Below are positions 1 to 8,844 of a DNA stretch of 42,456 nucleotides, piece by piece. Position 1 is the first letter of the stretch. The number at the start of each line of letters is the position of its first letter. The stretch is taken from NCBI GenBank assembly GCA_947372795.1, contig CANBVC010000002.1:1-42456 (forward strand), in the 5' to 3' direction. This DNA is from Beijerinckiaceae bacterium (GTDB taxonomy: Bacteria; Pseudomonadota; Alphaproteobacteria; Rhizobiales; Beijerinckiaceae). A program made the position numbers and the translations under genes. Under the pieces are notes generated by a model, which was given only the letters and a program-made list of their open reading frames with translations, searched no databases and was not told where the DNA came from.

Positions 1-203
1 GCCTGCCTCAAAGCCGATCGGTCGACCACCCCATCGCGGACAGTTCCGGGGAAAGCAGCTTCGATGAGCGGGGCGGCTTGGCCCGCATAAAGCGCATGAA
101 CCGCAGCGTCGGAATCATGCACAGGGGCGCCGCGCTGCCGGAACAGATCCGCTGTCGCCGATTTGCCCATGCCGATGGAGCCGGTGAGACCAAGAATCAC
201 CAT
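1..203 (-). CDS. coaE: Dephospho-CoA kinase, N-terminal part (runs off the window)
   Basis: CoaE catalyses the last step of coenzyme A synthesis, ATP-dependent phosphorylation of dephospho-CoA. The frame reading left from the ATG at 203 begins [15 protein letters not shown], a P-loop (GSIGMGKS, residues 8-15) at the family's usual place. The following [21 protein letters not shown] fits the CoaE pattern with its aspartate pair in 'DSD'. Only about 67 codons are inside the window; the gene continues beyond position 1. It starts 5 bases after the maf stop, so it is probably co-transcribed with maf and ppsR, reading away from the putative origin. Confidence 0.9.
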   Translation of the reverse strand, partial: MVILGLTGSIGMGKSATADLFRQRGAPVHDSDAAVHALYAGQAAPLIEAAFPGTVRDGVVDRSALRQ

Positions 204-208
204 GAGGC

Positions 209-841
209 TCACTCCCTCAATAAGGAAAGACCACGCAGGCCGGCGATCAGGGAATGCAGGGGCAAGCCCATGATGGTGGCGTGCTGACCCTCAACGCGTT
301 CGAAAAGATGGATGCCGAGCCCCTCGATCTGATAGGCGCCGACGCTGCCCAAAATCGCTTCACCAGCAGCATCAAGATAGGCCTCGATGAAAGCCTCGCT
401 CAGAGCGCGCATGATCAAAGTGGCGCTGTCTGAGACCTCCAGAAGCACGTCGCCATCAAGGGCGAGAACTGCGGCCGAATGGAGCTGGTGGGAGCGGCCA
501 GAGAGAAGCCGAAAATGATCCGCTGCACCAGACCTGCCTTCAGGCTTCGACAAAAGATCGTCGCCGACCTCGAGCGTCTGATCGCCTCCAAGCACAAAGC
601 GGCCGGGGTGGCGAGCGCTCACCTGAAGAACCTTCGCGCTTGCAAGCGCCGCCGCCACGGTCGCCCCTCCGGCGCCCGCTGCGCTCAAGGCGGCTTCGAT
701 CGCCCGCTCGTCAACATCCGGCCTGTCGATGTCGATGGGAATGCCCGCGCTCGTCAGCATCTGCGCGCGCGCCGCGCTGCCAGAAGCGAGGATCAACGCT
801 TCTTGCGGTCGCCAAAAATGATTGGACAGGCGCGCATCCAT
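209..841 (-). CDS. maf: Maf-family nucleotide pyrophosphatase
   Basis: Maf proteins are house-cleaning nucleoside triphosphate pyrophosphatases that hydrolyse non-canonical or excess nucleotides; overexpression arrests septation in some bacteria. The 210-residue length is usual. Visible family signatures are the N-terminal [12 protein letters not shown] (equivalent of ASxSxxRxxLL), the acidic [19 protein letters not shown], and the C-terminal half with [10 protein letters not shown] and IMGLPL. The gene lies 6 bases after the ppsR stop and 5 bases before the coaE start. Substrate preference (dTTP/UTP type or 7-methyl-GTP type) was not decided from sequence. Confidence 0.92.
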   Translation of the reverse strand: MDARLSNHFWRPQEALILASGSAARAQMLTSAGIPIDIDRPDVDERAIEAALSAAGAGGATVAAALASAKVLQVSARHPGRFVLGGDQTLEVGDDLLSKPEGRSGAADHFRLLSGRSHQLHSAAVLALDGDVLLEVSDSATLIMRALSEAFIEAYLDAAGEAILGSVGAYQIEGLGIHLFERVEGQHATIMGLPLHSLIAGLRGLSLLRE

Positions 842-847
842 GACGGC

Positions 848-1681
848 CTAGACCTCGGCGCTGGTTTTGAGACGATGGGCCTTGTGCAGATCGATGATGG
901 CGGCCGCCGTCTCCTCGATCGAACGCCGCGTGACATCGATCATGGGCCAACCATGAGCTGCGCACAGACGCCGCGAATGGGCGATCTCCTCCGCCACCGC
1001 GATACGGTCGACATAAGAGGTCTCTTGATCAGCGTTCAGCGCCAGCAAACGGTTCTGGCGGATCTGGACGATGCGCTCAGGCGAAGCGACGAGCCCCACC
1101 ACAAGAGGATATTTTGCTGTTTCGACCCCCGGGGGAAGGGGGACATTGGGGACAAGCGGAATATTGGCTGTCTTGATGCCCCTGTTGGCGAGATAGATGC
1201 TCGTGGGCGTCTTGGAGGTGCGGCTCACGCCCAGCAGCAAGACATCCGCGTCTTCTATATTCTGGGGCTGCTGACCATCGTCATGCATCATGGTGAAATT
1301 GAGCGCATCTATCCGCTTGAAATATTCCGCGTTGAGCATGTGCTGCGCGCCGGGCTTGGAAGCAGAGGATTCGCCAAGATAGGCGTCAAAGAGATCGAAG
1401 ATCGGTCGCAAGACAGACAGACAGGGGCTGCCCATTTCGCGGCAGGCTTCCTCCAGGCGTTCCGACAATTCACGGTCCGCAAAAGTGAAGAGCACGATGC
1501 CGGGCGCCGCCTCGATCTCAGTGATCGCGCGATCCAGTTGGGCGCGTGTGCGCACGAGTGGAAAGACATGCTCGATGGACGCGACGCCCTGATACTGGGC
1601 GGCCACGGCGCGGCTTGCCGCGATGAGGGTTTCACCCGTGGCGTCAGACACCAGATGAAGATGAAAATAGCTGCGTCCCAA
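848..1681 (-). CDS. ppsR: Pyruvate, phosphate dikinase regulatory protein (PPSR/DUF299, 'RP001' family)
   Basis: This bifunctional kinase/pyrophosphorylase family controls PEP synthetase or pyruvate phosphate dikinase by ADP-dependent phosphorylation and Pi-dependent dephosphorylation. The protein shows the family start [18 protein letters not shown] and the P-loop-like [12 protein letters not shown] longer frame extends to a GTG at 1765, but homology begins right after a TTG at 1681, which has a strong ribosome site (GAGAGAGG, 5 bases upstream). I therefore choose TTG, giving 277 residues, close to the family norm. The gene is known as the conserved neighbour of the replication origin in Caulobacter and Rickettsia. 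It is transcribed away from the putative oriC and leads the ppsR-maf-coaE operon. Whether the target here is PpsA or PpdK cannot be seen. Confidence 0.9.
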   Translation of the reverse strand: MGRSYFHLHLVSDATGETLIAASRAVAAQYQGVASIEHVFPLVRTRAQLDRAITEIEAAPGIVLFTFADRELSERLEEACREMGSPCLSVLRPIFDLFDAYLGESSASKPGAQHMLNAEYFKRIDALNFTMMHDDGQQPQNIEDADVLLLGVSRTSKTPTSIYLANRGIKTANIPLVPNVPLPPGVETAKYPLVVGLVASPERIVQIRQNRLLALNADQETSYVDRIAVAEEIAHSRRLCAAHGWPMIDVTRRSIEETAAAIIDLHKAHRLKTSAEV

Positions 1682-2115
1682 AGCGACCTCTCTCGCAATC
1701 CACAGAAACGGAGCGCTGTGGACAGCAGTGGATAACGGGCGCCAAATGGCGATCTTCGTCCACACTGCCCTGAGCAGCGTTTTTTCTCAACCGCTCTGGC
1801 CCTGGTGAGTGAAAGAGAGACATTTTTGCGAATAAGTCTAATTGCGAGGGTAACTCTTCGGCCATCCACACAAAGTGGAAGTCGAAGTCACCGAAATGGT
1901 TAATGTTTTCGTAATAGCGGCAGCTGAGCTTTAGAGCCTGTGAATTGGTGTGATTATGTGGGCAACCGGTGTAAGGGCTGGGTATAGACCGGCGTCAACG
2001 ATTCAAGGTGGCTAATAAGAAGAATACGATTCAAGAATCTTTCTCTTTTATTTTTATGAGCGATCAGCATTTCGTGTGATGAAGATCAAGGAAGAGTCTG
2101 GCGAAGGATAAAAAC
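1682..2115. other. oriC: Putative chromosomal replication origin (oriC)
   Basis: This 434-base gene-free stretch separates leftward ppsR from rightward hemJ. It holds six 9-mers close to the DnaA box TTATCCACA or its complement: 1696-1704, 1717-1725, 1727-1735 (8 of 9), 1756-1764, 1862-1870 and 1957-1965 (the rest 7 of 9). A CtrA-like TTAA-N7-GTAA lies at 1900-1914. A direct repeat ACGATTCAAG occurs at 1998-2007 and 2026-2035, in an AT-rich tract (about 2010-2060) suitable for unwinding. GANTC sites lie at 2000, 2028, 2035 and 2094. In Caulobacter and Rickettsia the origin sits beside this ppsR homologue. The function is inferred from position plus motifs; no strand-bias calculation was done. 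Confidence 0.72.
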
Positions 2116-2544
2116 GTGAACCTCTATCTCTGGATCAAAGCCCTGCACGTCATATCAATCATCGCTTGGATGGCGGGATTGCTCTATCTGCCTCGGCTTT
2201 TCGTCTATCATTGCGGAGCAAGCGTCGGCTCAGAGACATCCGAAACATTCAAGGTGATGGAACGCCGCTTATTGCGGGCGATCATGACGCCTGCGATGAT
2301 CCTCGCCTGGATCACGGGGCTGACCCTCGCTGTGCAGGGCGGGTTTTTCACCGCAGGATGGCTACATCTTAAGCTGCTTCTGGTGCTGATCATGTCGGGC
2401 GCGCATGGTTACATGTCACGCTGCGTTCGGACTTTTGCGGCGGACGCCAACCAAAAGAGCCACAAGTTCTATCGGGTGTTAAATGAGGTTCCGACAGTTC
2501 TGATGCTAGGCGTCGTGGTTGCTGTCATCGTTAAGCCTTTCTGA
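2116..2544 (+). CDS. hemJ: Protoporphyrinogen IX oxidase, HemJ family
   Basis: HemJ is the membrane enzyme that oxidises protoporphyrinogen IX to protoporphyrin IX in many alphaproteobacteria. The 142-residue protein matches the family length and has about four membrane segments. It begins MNLYLWIKALHVISIIAWMA, with the conserved early histidine, and contains the MERRLLRAIMTPAM and LHLKLLLVL stretches with the conserved lysine. The start is GTG at 2116, preceded by AAGGA at 2104-2108. It is the first rightward gene after the putative origin. The usual upstream partner hemE is not present here. Confidence 0.88.
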   Translation: MNLYLWIKALHVISIIAWMAGLLYLPRLFVYHCGASVGSETSETFKVMERRLLRAIMTPAMILAWITGLTLAVQGGFFTAGWLHLKLLLVLIMSGAHGYMSRCVRTFAADANQKSHKFYRVLNEVPTVLMLGVVVAVIVKPF

Positions 2545-2559
2545 GCGCCTAAGGGCGCT
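2544..2559 (+). terminator. Short hairpin directly after hemJ
   Basis: AGCGCC (2544-2549) and GGCGCT (2554-2559) can pair across a four-base loop, starting at the last base of the hemJ stop codon. The following bases are only mildly T-rich, so this may be a weak or Rho-dependent end rather than a strong intrinsic terminator. The next 186 bases up to the rho start form a leader in which Rho autoregulation by attenuation, known in E. coli, would act; I see no specific site for it. Confidence 0.35.
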
Positions 2560-2745
2560 TCGATTGGCTTAGCCCCCCTATCTTGCCATGAAACGTAATT
2601 TATTCTATCTCTTGTTTCCCTCCTCGCAGTTCCGCTTGCTTCGATAATCCCTTTGCTCCCGCGAAGGTCGGATGCTCCCCCGCTTCCAGCGCAAGCACTG
2701 CTTTCAATCAAGCTTCGCGCTTTCTGCGCCCAAGGATCATCCCCC

Positions 2746-4014
2746 ATGCGGGAAATCAAACTCCAGGACCTCAAGGCTAAGGCCCCAATGGAACTTCTCG
2801 CTTTTGCGGAAGAAAATGAGGTCGAGAACGCGTCCACGCTGCGCAAACAGGAATTGATGTTTGCGATCCTCAAGCAGCTGGCCAGCCGCGACGTCGAAAT
2901 CATTGGCGAAGGTGTGATCGAGGTTCTGCTGGACGGATTCGGCTTCCTTCGTTCACCCGACGCCAATTACCTAGCTGGTCCTGACGATATCTACGTTTCA
3001 CCCTCGCAAATTCGCCGACTGGGCCTGCGCACTGGCGATACGGTCGAGGGCCTGATCCGCAGCCCCAAGGAAGGTGAACGCTATTTCGCGCTTCTCAAGG
3101 TCAATACGATCAATTTCGAAGACCCCGAGCGGGTCCGCCATAAGGTGAATTTCGACAATCTGACGCCGCTTTATCCGAACGAGCGGCTGAAGCTGGAGAT
3201 CGAAGATCCTACGCGTAAGGATTTCTCTTCCCGCGTCATCGATGTCGTGGCGCCAATCGGCATGGGCCAGCGCGCCCTGATCGTCGCTCCGCCGCGCACG
3301 GGCAAGACCGTCCTGCTGCAAAATATCGCCCAGTCGATCACGACCAATCATCCCGATTGCTATCTGATCGTTCTTTTGATTGATGAGCGTCCCGAAGAAG
3401 TCACGGACATGCAGCGTTCGGTGAAGGGCGAGGTCGTTTCCTCGACCTTCGATGAGCCAGCGGTACGACACGTGCAAGTCGCTGAAATGGTTATTGAAAA
3501 AGCTAAACGGCTGGTCGAGCATGGTCGCAATGTTGTGATCCTTCTCGACTCCATCACCCGGCTTGGCCGCGCCTATAACACCGTCGTGCCGTCATCCGGC
3601 AAGGTGCTGACCGGCGGTGTTGACGCCAATGCGTTACAGCGGCCCAAGCGCTTCTTTGGCGCCGCGCGTAACATTGAAGAAGGCGGGTCTCTGACCATCA
3701 TCGCTACAGCCCTTATCGATACGGGCTCGCGTATGGACGAAGTGATCTTTGAAGAGTTCAAGGGAACCGGTAACTCGGAAATTATTTTGGATCGCAAGGT
3801 GGCGGACAAGCGGGTATTCCCCGCGATCGACATCACGCGCTCTGGCACCCGTAAGGAAGAGCTGCTGGTTCCTCCGGATATTCTCAAGAAGATGTATGTT
3901 CTGCGGCGCATCCTCAACCCAATGGGCACGGTGGACGCCATCGAGTTCCTTATGGGCAAGTTGCGCGAAACCCCCAAGGGCAATGCGACCTTCTTCGACT
4001 CCATGAACACCTGA
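2746..4014 (+). CDS. rho: Transcription termination factor Rho
   Basis: Rho is the hexameric RNA-dependent ATPase/helicase that ends transcription of untranslated RNA. From the ATG at 2746 (AAGGA at 2732-2736) the protein is 422 residues, the usual alphaproteobacterial size; an in-frame upstream ATG at 2653 would add 31 non-conserved residues. Visible parts are the N-terminal helical domain (about 1-45), the RNA-binding OB domain with DGFGFLRS (63-70), Walker A APPRTGKT (181-188), the catalytic DERPEE (213-218), Walker B ILLDS (265-269), and the Q-loop [10 protein letters not shown] (281-290). Nothing essential looks missing. It is separated from mnmE by a 135-base gap carrying a parS site. 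Confidence 0.97.
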   Translation: MREIKLQDLKAKAPMELLAFAEENEVENASTLRKQELMFAILKQLASRDVEIIGEGVIEVLLDGFGFLRSPDANYLAGPDDIYVSPSQIRRLGLRTGDTVEGLIRSPKEGERYFALLKVNTINFEDPERVRHKVNFDNLTPLYPNERLKLEIEDPTRKDFSSRVIDVVAPIGMGQRALIVAPPRTGKTVLLQNIAQSITTNHPDCYLIVLLIDERPEEVTDMQRSVKGEVVSSTFDEPAVRHVQVAEMVIEKAKRLVEHGRNVVILLDSITRLGRAYNTVVPSSGKVLTGGVDANALQRPKRFFGAARNIEEGGSLTIIATALIDTGSRMDEVIFEEFKGTGNSEIILDRKVADKRVFPAIDITRSGTRKEELLVPPDILKKMYVLRRILNPMGTVDAIEFLMGKLRETPKGNATFFDSMNT

Positions 4015-4049
4015 TCCGTCCAAAGCTGATTTGAACACGACATTAGATG

Positions 4050-4065
4050 TGTTTCACGTGAATCA
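4050..4065. other. parS: parS site 1 (ParB-binding centromere)
   Basis: TGTTTCACGTGAATCA matches the widely conserved palindrome TGTTTCACGTGAAACA at 15 of 16 positions. It lies between rho and mnmE, about 2 kb from the putative oriC and 4 kb from parAB. A pair of GANTC methylation-type sites (4083-4092) lies close by. ParB family members bind this sequence and spread as CTP clamps. Confidence 0.85.
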
Positions 4066-4149
4066 TCGAGACGGCGAGTACTGACTCGATTCGTTGGCGT
4101 AACGGGTGTAGAAGCCGACCACCAACAGACGTCGTCACGGGAATCCCAG

Positions 4150-5463
4150 GTGTCCGACACCATATTCGCGCTCGCGAGTGGCGAGGGCCTTTGCGCAATA
4201 TCCGTCATAAGGGTGTCCGGACCTCACGCAGATCCGGCATTGCGGTCGCTATGCGCCGGGCAGCCGGTGCCCAAGCCACGTTTGGTCGCCCTGCGGACCA
4301 TCGCCAATCCCACGTCAGGGGCTATCCTAGACAGATGCCTGGTTATTCGATTTCTAGCTCCAGCCAGTTTCACGGGCGAAAACGGATTCGAACTTCACAT
4401 TCATGGCGGTCGGGCGGTCATTGTCGGTGTACTCGAGGCGCTCGGGCAATGCGCTGACCTTCGTCTTGCGGAACCCGGCGAATTCACACGGCGAGCATTC
4501 CTCAACGGAAAGCTGGATCTCACTGAAGCTGAGGGTCTCGCGGACCTGATCGAGGCCAACACAGTCGCCCAACGTGATCAGGCTCTTGCGCTTGCTGGTG
4601 GACTGCTGCGGACCCGCGCCGACGCCTGGCGACGTGACATCTTGTCTTTGCAAGCGGAGGTCGAAGCGGACATTGATTTCAGCGACGAGGGTGATGTCCC
4701 CTCTGATGTTGCGGCTGCGCTGGTTACTCGTATCGAACCGCTCTGCGCGGACATGGAAGCCGTATTGGCTGATGGGCGGCGAGGCGAGATCCTGAGGCGT
4801 GGCTTTACAGTGGTGCTGGCAGGCGCGCCGAATGCTGGTAAATCATCGCTGATGAACGCGTTGGTCCGCCGCGACGTAGCCATTGTTTCATCTGTCCCCG
4901 GCACGACCCGGGACCCAATCGAGATATCACTGGACCTCGACGGATTGCCGGTGACCTTGGTCGATACGGCTGGTCTGCGTGAAGCAGGAGATGATATCGA
5001 GAAGGAAGGCATCAAGCGTGCACGTGCGCGAGCCGACGCCGCTGACCTTGTGCTTTGGCTTTCCGGACCCGATGAGGTCTACGATGGATTGGGTTTGCTG
5101 AACGGTTCGGTTTTGCCAATCTTGTCGAAATGCGACCTTCTCCCCGCCGATTCGGCCCCGGAACAAAAGCACCGGATCTCGGCGCACACGGGCGAAGGCA
5201 TTGAGGCGCTGCTGGGGATGATCACAGACTACGCGCGCGCAGCGCTGAGGCCTGAGGAGCCAGCCATCATGTCGCGTCAGCGCCATCGGCAGGGGATATC
5301 AAATGCGCTGGAAGCGTTACATCGTATCAAGCAAGGTCTCCCTATCGAAGTAGGGGCGGAGGACTTGCGCATCGCAGCGCGTTCGTTAGGCGCGATCATC
5401 GGGCTTGTGAGCCCCGAAGACGTGTTGGGCGAAATCTTTGGACGATTCTGTATCGGGAAATAG
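4150..5463 (+). CDS. mnmE: tRNA uridine-5-carboxymethylaminomethyl modification GTPase MnmE
   Basis: MnmE works with MnmG to install the (carboxymethyl)aminomethyl group on wobble U34 of certain tRNAs, using GTP hydrolysis, tetrahydrofolate and FAD. The 437-residue protein has the TrmE N domain (about 1-120), helical domains, and an inserted G domain with GAPNAGKS (225-232), GTTRD (251-255), DTAG (272-275) and SKCD (326-329, a variant of NKxD). The C-terminus CIGK carries the invariant cysteine (434). The start is GTG at 4150. mnmG follows after 53 bases holding a second parS. This pairing near the origin is classical. Confidence 0.96.
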   Translation: MSDTIFALASGEGLCAISVIRVSGPHADPALRSLCAGQPVPKPRLVALRTIANPTSGAILDRCLVIRFLAPASFTGENGFELHIHGGRAVIVGVLEALGQCADLRLAEPGEFTRRAFLNGKLDLTEAEGLADLIEANTVAQRDQALALAGGLLRTRADAWRRDILSLQAEVEADIDFSDEGDVPSDVAAALVTRIEPLCADMEAVLADGRRGEILRRGFTVVLAGAPNAGKSSLMNALVRRDVAIVSSVPGTTRDPIEISLDLDGLPVTLVDTAGLREAGDDIEKEGIKRARARADAADLVLWLSGPDEVYDGLGLLNGSVLPILSKCDLLPADSAPEQKHRISAHTGEGIEALLGMITDYARAALRPEEPAIMSRQRHRQGISNALEALHRIKQGLPIEVGAEDLRIAARSLGAIIGLVSPEDVLGEIFGRFCIGK

Positions 5464-5465
5464 GA

Positions 5466-5481
5466 TGTTTCACGTGAAACG
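5466..5481. other. parS: parS site 2
   Basis: TGTTTCACGTGAAACG matches the parS palindrome at 15 of 16 positions; the inner 14 bases GTTTCACGTGAAAC form a perfect palindrome. It begins 3 bases after the mnmE stop and ends 35 bases before mnmG. Two abutting GANTC sites (5482-5491) touch its right edge. Confidence 0.9.
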
Positions 5482-5516
5482 GATTCGATTCGGAACCGGG
5501 ATAATCAGAGGTTATC

Positions 5517-7370
5517 ATGAAGCGGTTTGACGTCATCGTCGTTGGCGGAGGCCACGCTGGCTGCGAGGCGGCTGCGGCCTCCGCGCGGCTGGGCGCAAAG
5601 ACAGCACTTCTGACGCAGGACCCCAACTCAATCGGCGTCATGTCCTGTAATCCCGCGATCGGTGGATTGGGTAAAGGCCATCTCGTACGGGAGATTGACG
5701 CTCTTGATGGCATCATGGGGCGTATGGCTGATCGCGGGGCGATCCAATATAGGCTCCTCAATCGCGCAAAGGGGCCTGCAGTTCGCGGTCCTCGAGCGCA
5801 GATTGATCGCGCCCAGTATCGGATGGCGATGCAGGCGGAGCTAGCCGGCACACCAAATCTAACGATCCTTCACGGAGAGGCTGCCCGGTTGATCGTCGAA
5901 GGCGGTCATATCCACGGCGTCGAGACGCTGAATGATAGATTCGCCTGCGGTTCGATTGTCGTGACGACAGGAACCTTTCTTGGCGGCCTCATTCATCTTG
6001 GGGAAAAGACCTGGCCCGCGGGGCGGTTTGGCGAAGGGCCGAGCCTTGAACTCTCTCGTTTCTTTCGTGAGAGCGGCTTCGCCGTTGGTCGGTTAAAGAC
6101 TGGCACGCCCGCCCGTCTCCATAAGGATTCCATCGACTGGTCCTGCCTTGAGCGGCAGGATGGCGATGAGGAGCCCATGCCATTCTCGGAGCTCTCCAAT
6201 GGGCCTGTGCTGCCTCAGGTTCCCTGCTATATCACACGCACGACGCCCGAAGGCCATGCGATTATCCACGCGAATATCGCGCGGGCGCCGATGTTTTCCG
6301 GCCAGATCAAGGGGCAGGGGCCACGCTATTGCCCCTCTATCGAGGACAAGGTGACCCGTTTCGCCGAGCGGGACAGTCACCAGATCTTTCTCGAACCCGA
6401 AGGCCTGGATGATCCGACCATCTATCCCAATGGCATTTCAACCTCGCTGCCCGAGGACGTGCAGGAAGCCTTTCTGCGGACCATTCCTGGGCTTGCAGAG
6501 GTGAAAATTCTGCGTCCCGGCTATGCCATTGAATATGATTTCATCGACCCCCGCGAATTGTCTCGCACACTCCAGTCCAAAAGGATCTCCGGCCTGTTCC
6601 TCGCAGGTCAGATCAACGGTACCACCGGCTATGAGGAGGCGGCGGGACAAGGCCTTGTGGCCGGGCTCAACGCCGCCGCTTTTGCTTGCGGCAAGCCCGA
6701 GATCATTATCGACCGGACCGAAGCCTATCTTGGAGTGATGATCGACGATCTCGTCACGCGTGGCGTTACGGAGCCGTATCGAATGTTCACGTCCCGCGCC
6801 GAATATCGCTTGAGCCTGCGATCAGACAATGCAGATCAGCGGTTGACCGGACGCGGGCTTGCCATTGGTTGTGTCGGAGCGGTGCGCCAGGCTCATTTTG
6901 AGAGCAAGATGGCTACCCTCGACGAGGCGCGCGAGCTTATCACTGGTCTGAGCATGTCGCCCAATGAGGCGGGTCGACATGGGCTCTCCGTGAACCGCGA
7001 CGGTGTTCGCCGTTCAGGATTCGATCTGCTTTCGTATCCAGAAATCAACTGGGACCGTCTAGCGTCGATTTGGCCGAAGCTTCGGCGGGTATCCGGTCCG
7101 ATAGCAGAGCAGATGGAGATTGACGCTAAATATGCGGTCTATCTCGACCGACAGAAGCGGGACGTGCTGGGTTTCCGGCGAGAAGAGGAAGCGCTGATTC
7201 CGCTAGATCTCGACTACGCCTCCATGTCGGGGCTTTCCAACGAGTTGCGCGCGCGTCTATCGAAGGTGCGCCCCGCGACGCTAGGTCAGGCGTCGCGCAT
7301 TGAGGGTATGACGCCCGCCGCACTGACCCTCGTGGTCGCCCATCTTCCGCGCAGAGAGCTGCAGGCATGA
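5517..7370 (+). CDS. mnmG: tRNA uridine-5-carboxymethylaminomethyl modification enzyme MnmG (GidA)
   Basis: MnmG is the FAD-containing partner of MnmE in wobble-uridine modification. The 617-residue length is normal. The FAD-binding motif [12 protein letters not shown] occurs at residues 8-19, followed by the family signatures [70 protein letters not shown] and [17 protein letters not shown]. The ATG at 5517 has AGAGG upstream. Its last codons overlap the rsmG start by 4 bases (ATGA), which indicates translational coupling. Confidence 0.97.
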   Translation: MKRFDVIVVGGGHAGCEAAAASARLGAKTALLTQDPNSIGVMSCNPAIGGLGKGHLVREIDALDGIMGRMADRGAIQYRLLNRAKGPAVRGPRAQIDRAQYRMAMQAELAGTPNLTILHGEAARLIVEGGHIHGVETLNDRFACGSIVVTTGTFLGGLIHLGEKTWPAGRFGEGPSLELSRFFRESGFAVGRLKTGTPARLHKDSIDWSCLERQDGDEEPMPFSELSNGPVLPQVPCYITRTTPEGHAIIHANIARAPMFSGQIKGQGPRYCPSIEDKVTRFAERDSHQIFLEPEGLDDPTIYPNGISTSLPEDVQEAFLRTIPGLAEVKILRPGYAIEYDFIDPRELSRTLQSKRISGLFLAGQINGTTGYEEAAGQGLVAGLNAAAFACGKPEIIIDRTEAYLGVMIDDLVTRGVTEPYRMFTSRAEYRLSLRSDNADQRLTGRGLAIGCVGAVRQAHFESKMATLDEARELITGLSMSPNEAGRHGLSVNRDGVRRSGFDLLSYPEINWDRLASIWPKLRRVSGPIAEQMEIDAKYAVYLDRQKRDVLGFRREEEALIPLDLDYASMSGLSNELRARLSKVRPATLGQASRIEGMTPAALTLVVAHLPRRELQA

Positions 7371-7993
7371 CGGATCTTGAGGTAGAGAAAGCCCCCGTCG
7401 CGAGAGAGGTAGATCGGGATCTCGCCACCAGGCTCAGGATCTATGAAGAGGTCCTGGTGAAGTGGCAGCCCAAGATGAACCTCGTGGCGCCATCAACGCT
7501 AAAATCGATTCGGATCCGGCACATTGAGGATTCGCTTCAGGTAACGGATATACTACCAGAGGCCCGTAGTTGGATTGATCTCGGTTCCGGCGGGGGCTTC
7601 CCAGGCATCGTCTCGGCGCTTCGTTTGCGCGGCGAGCTCGGGGCCATGGTGCATCTGGTCGAGAGCGATCACCGCAAATGCGCTTTTCTGCGGGAAGTTT
7701 CACGTGAAACACAGGCCCCTGTAGAGGTTCATCGTGGCCGGATCGAAGATGTGCTCCCAGCCTTGCCGGAGACGGACGCGATCAGCGCGCGCGCGCTCGC
7801 CAGCTTGTCCGTTCTCATCGAGATGAGTATCGAAAGGCTCTTGAACGGCGCCGTAGCGGTTTTTCTCAAGGGGCAAGATGTTGGGTCTGAATTGACCCAA
7901 ACGCCTATTTATAGTAGCTTAACCACTAGATTGATCGCCAGCCGAACCGACCCGCAGGGTCGCATTGTGGTTCTAGGCCCTACAATCTCTTGA
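7367..7993 (+). CDS. rsmG: 16S rRNA (guanine-527-N7)-methyltransferase RsmG (GidB)
   Basis: RsmG methylates G527 of 16S rRNA using S-adenosylmethionine. The 208-residue protein has the family's [13 protein letters not shown] region, the SAM-binding [19 protein letters not shown], the [17 protein letters not shown] strand, and the late catalytic region [14 protein letters not shown]. The gene overlaps mnmG by 4 bases and is followed after 19 bases by parA. A complete parS-type palindrome sits inside the reading frame at 7696-7711 and encodes part of 'EVSRETQ', so the coding sequence doubles as a centromere site. Confidence 0.94.
   Translation: MTDLEVEKAPVAREVDRDLATRLRIYEEVLVKWQPKMNLVAPSTLKSIRIRHIEDSLQVTDILPEARSWIDLGSGGGFPGIVSALRLRGELGAMVHLVESDHRKCAFLREVSRETQAPVEVHRGRIEDVLPALPETDAISARALASLSVLIEMSIERLLNGAVAVFLKGQDVGSELTQTPIYSSLTTRLIASRTDPQGRIVVLGPTIS
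7696..7711. other. parS: parS site 3, inside rsmG
   Basis: AGTTTCACGTGAAACA differs from the parS consensus at the first base only (15 of 16). It lies within the rsmG coding sequence, 300 bases before parA, and is the rightmost of the three sites. An intragenic parS upstream of parAB is also known from other bacteria. Confidence 0.88.
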
Positions 7994-8012
7994 CGTTGGA
8001 TGGGGTAGGGCG

Positions 8013-8828
8013 GTGACAGAAGAGCTTCAAACGAGGGTTCTCGTACTCGCCAATCAGAAGGGCGGCGTCGGCAAGACCACAACCGCCATCAACCTTGGCA
8101 CGGCGCTGGCAGCCATTGGAGAGCAGGTTCTCATCGTGGACCTCGATCCCCAGGGCAACGCTTCCACGGGCCTCGGGATCGACCGGCGTGAGCGCAAGAT
8201 TTCGACCTATGACGTGCTGATTGGCGACCGCGAACTCCGCGATGTCGTCTTGCCGACTGCGGTGCCTCGGCTGCATGTGGCGCCGTCCACTCTCGACCTG
8301 CTTGGTGTCGAGCTCGAGATTTCATCGCATCGGGATCGCACCTATAAACTGCGCGACGCGATCACCCGCATGACCGCCGACCGTCACCCTGACGATCCGC
8401 ACTTCACCTATATTCTGGTCGATTGCCCGCCCTCGCTCAACCTTCTGACGATCAACGCCCTTTCGGCGGCCCATAGCGTCGTTGTGCCGCTGCAGTGCGA
8501 ATTCTTCGCGTTGGAGGGCCTTTCGCAGCTTCTCTCGACGGTCGAGCAGGTCCGCAAGTCACTCAATCCGCGCCTGACGATCCATGGCGTGGTGCTGACC
8601 ATGTTTGATCCGCGCAATAATCTGGCGGCGCAGGTTGTGGCGGATGTTCGCCAGTTTATGGGCGACAAGGTTTACGACACAGTCATTCCGCGCAATGTCC
8701 GCGTGTCCGAAGCGCCGTCCCATGGAAAGCCGGCGCTGCTCTATGATTTGAAATGCACGGGCAGTCAGGCCTATTTGAAATTGGCCTCAGAGGTCATCCA
8801 GCGGGAACACCGGCTGCGCGCCGCCTGA
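8013..8828 (+). CDS. parA: Chromosome-partitioning ATPase ParA
   Basis: ParA is the deviant-Walker ATPase that forms a DNA-bound gradient and drives segregation of ParB-parS complexes. The 271-residue protein has the deviant Walker A KGGVGKTTT (16-24, signature lysine K16), switch I DLDPQGNAST (43-52) and the Walker B-type LVDCPPSLNLLTINAL. It starts with GTG at 8013, 19 bases after rsmG. parB follows after 16 bases. Length and motifs match a chromosomal (Soj-type) ParA and not a plasmid one, because there is no N-terminal helix-turn-helix extension. Confidence 0.96.
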   Translation: MTEELQTRVLVLANQKGGVGKTTTAINLGTALAAIGEQVLIVDLDPQGNASTGLGIDRRERKISTYDVLIGDRELRDVVLPTAVPRLHVAPSTLDLLGVELEISSHRDRTYKLRDAITRMTADRHPDDPHFTYILVDCPPSLNLLTINALSAAHSVVVPLQCEFFALEGLSQLLSTVEQVRKSLNPRLTIHGVVLTMFDPRNNLAAQVVADVRQFMGDKVYDTVIPRNVRVSEAPSHGKPALLYDLKCTGSQAYLKLASEVIQREHRLRAA

Positions 8829-8844
8829 TAGAACGGGGTAGATC

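Noticed and set aside
479-1735. Long + strand open frame of 418 codons
   Set aside because: It is the antisense shadow of maf and ppsR, both of which have clear family motifs; its translation is arginine- and histidine-rich without a recognisable domain.
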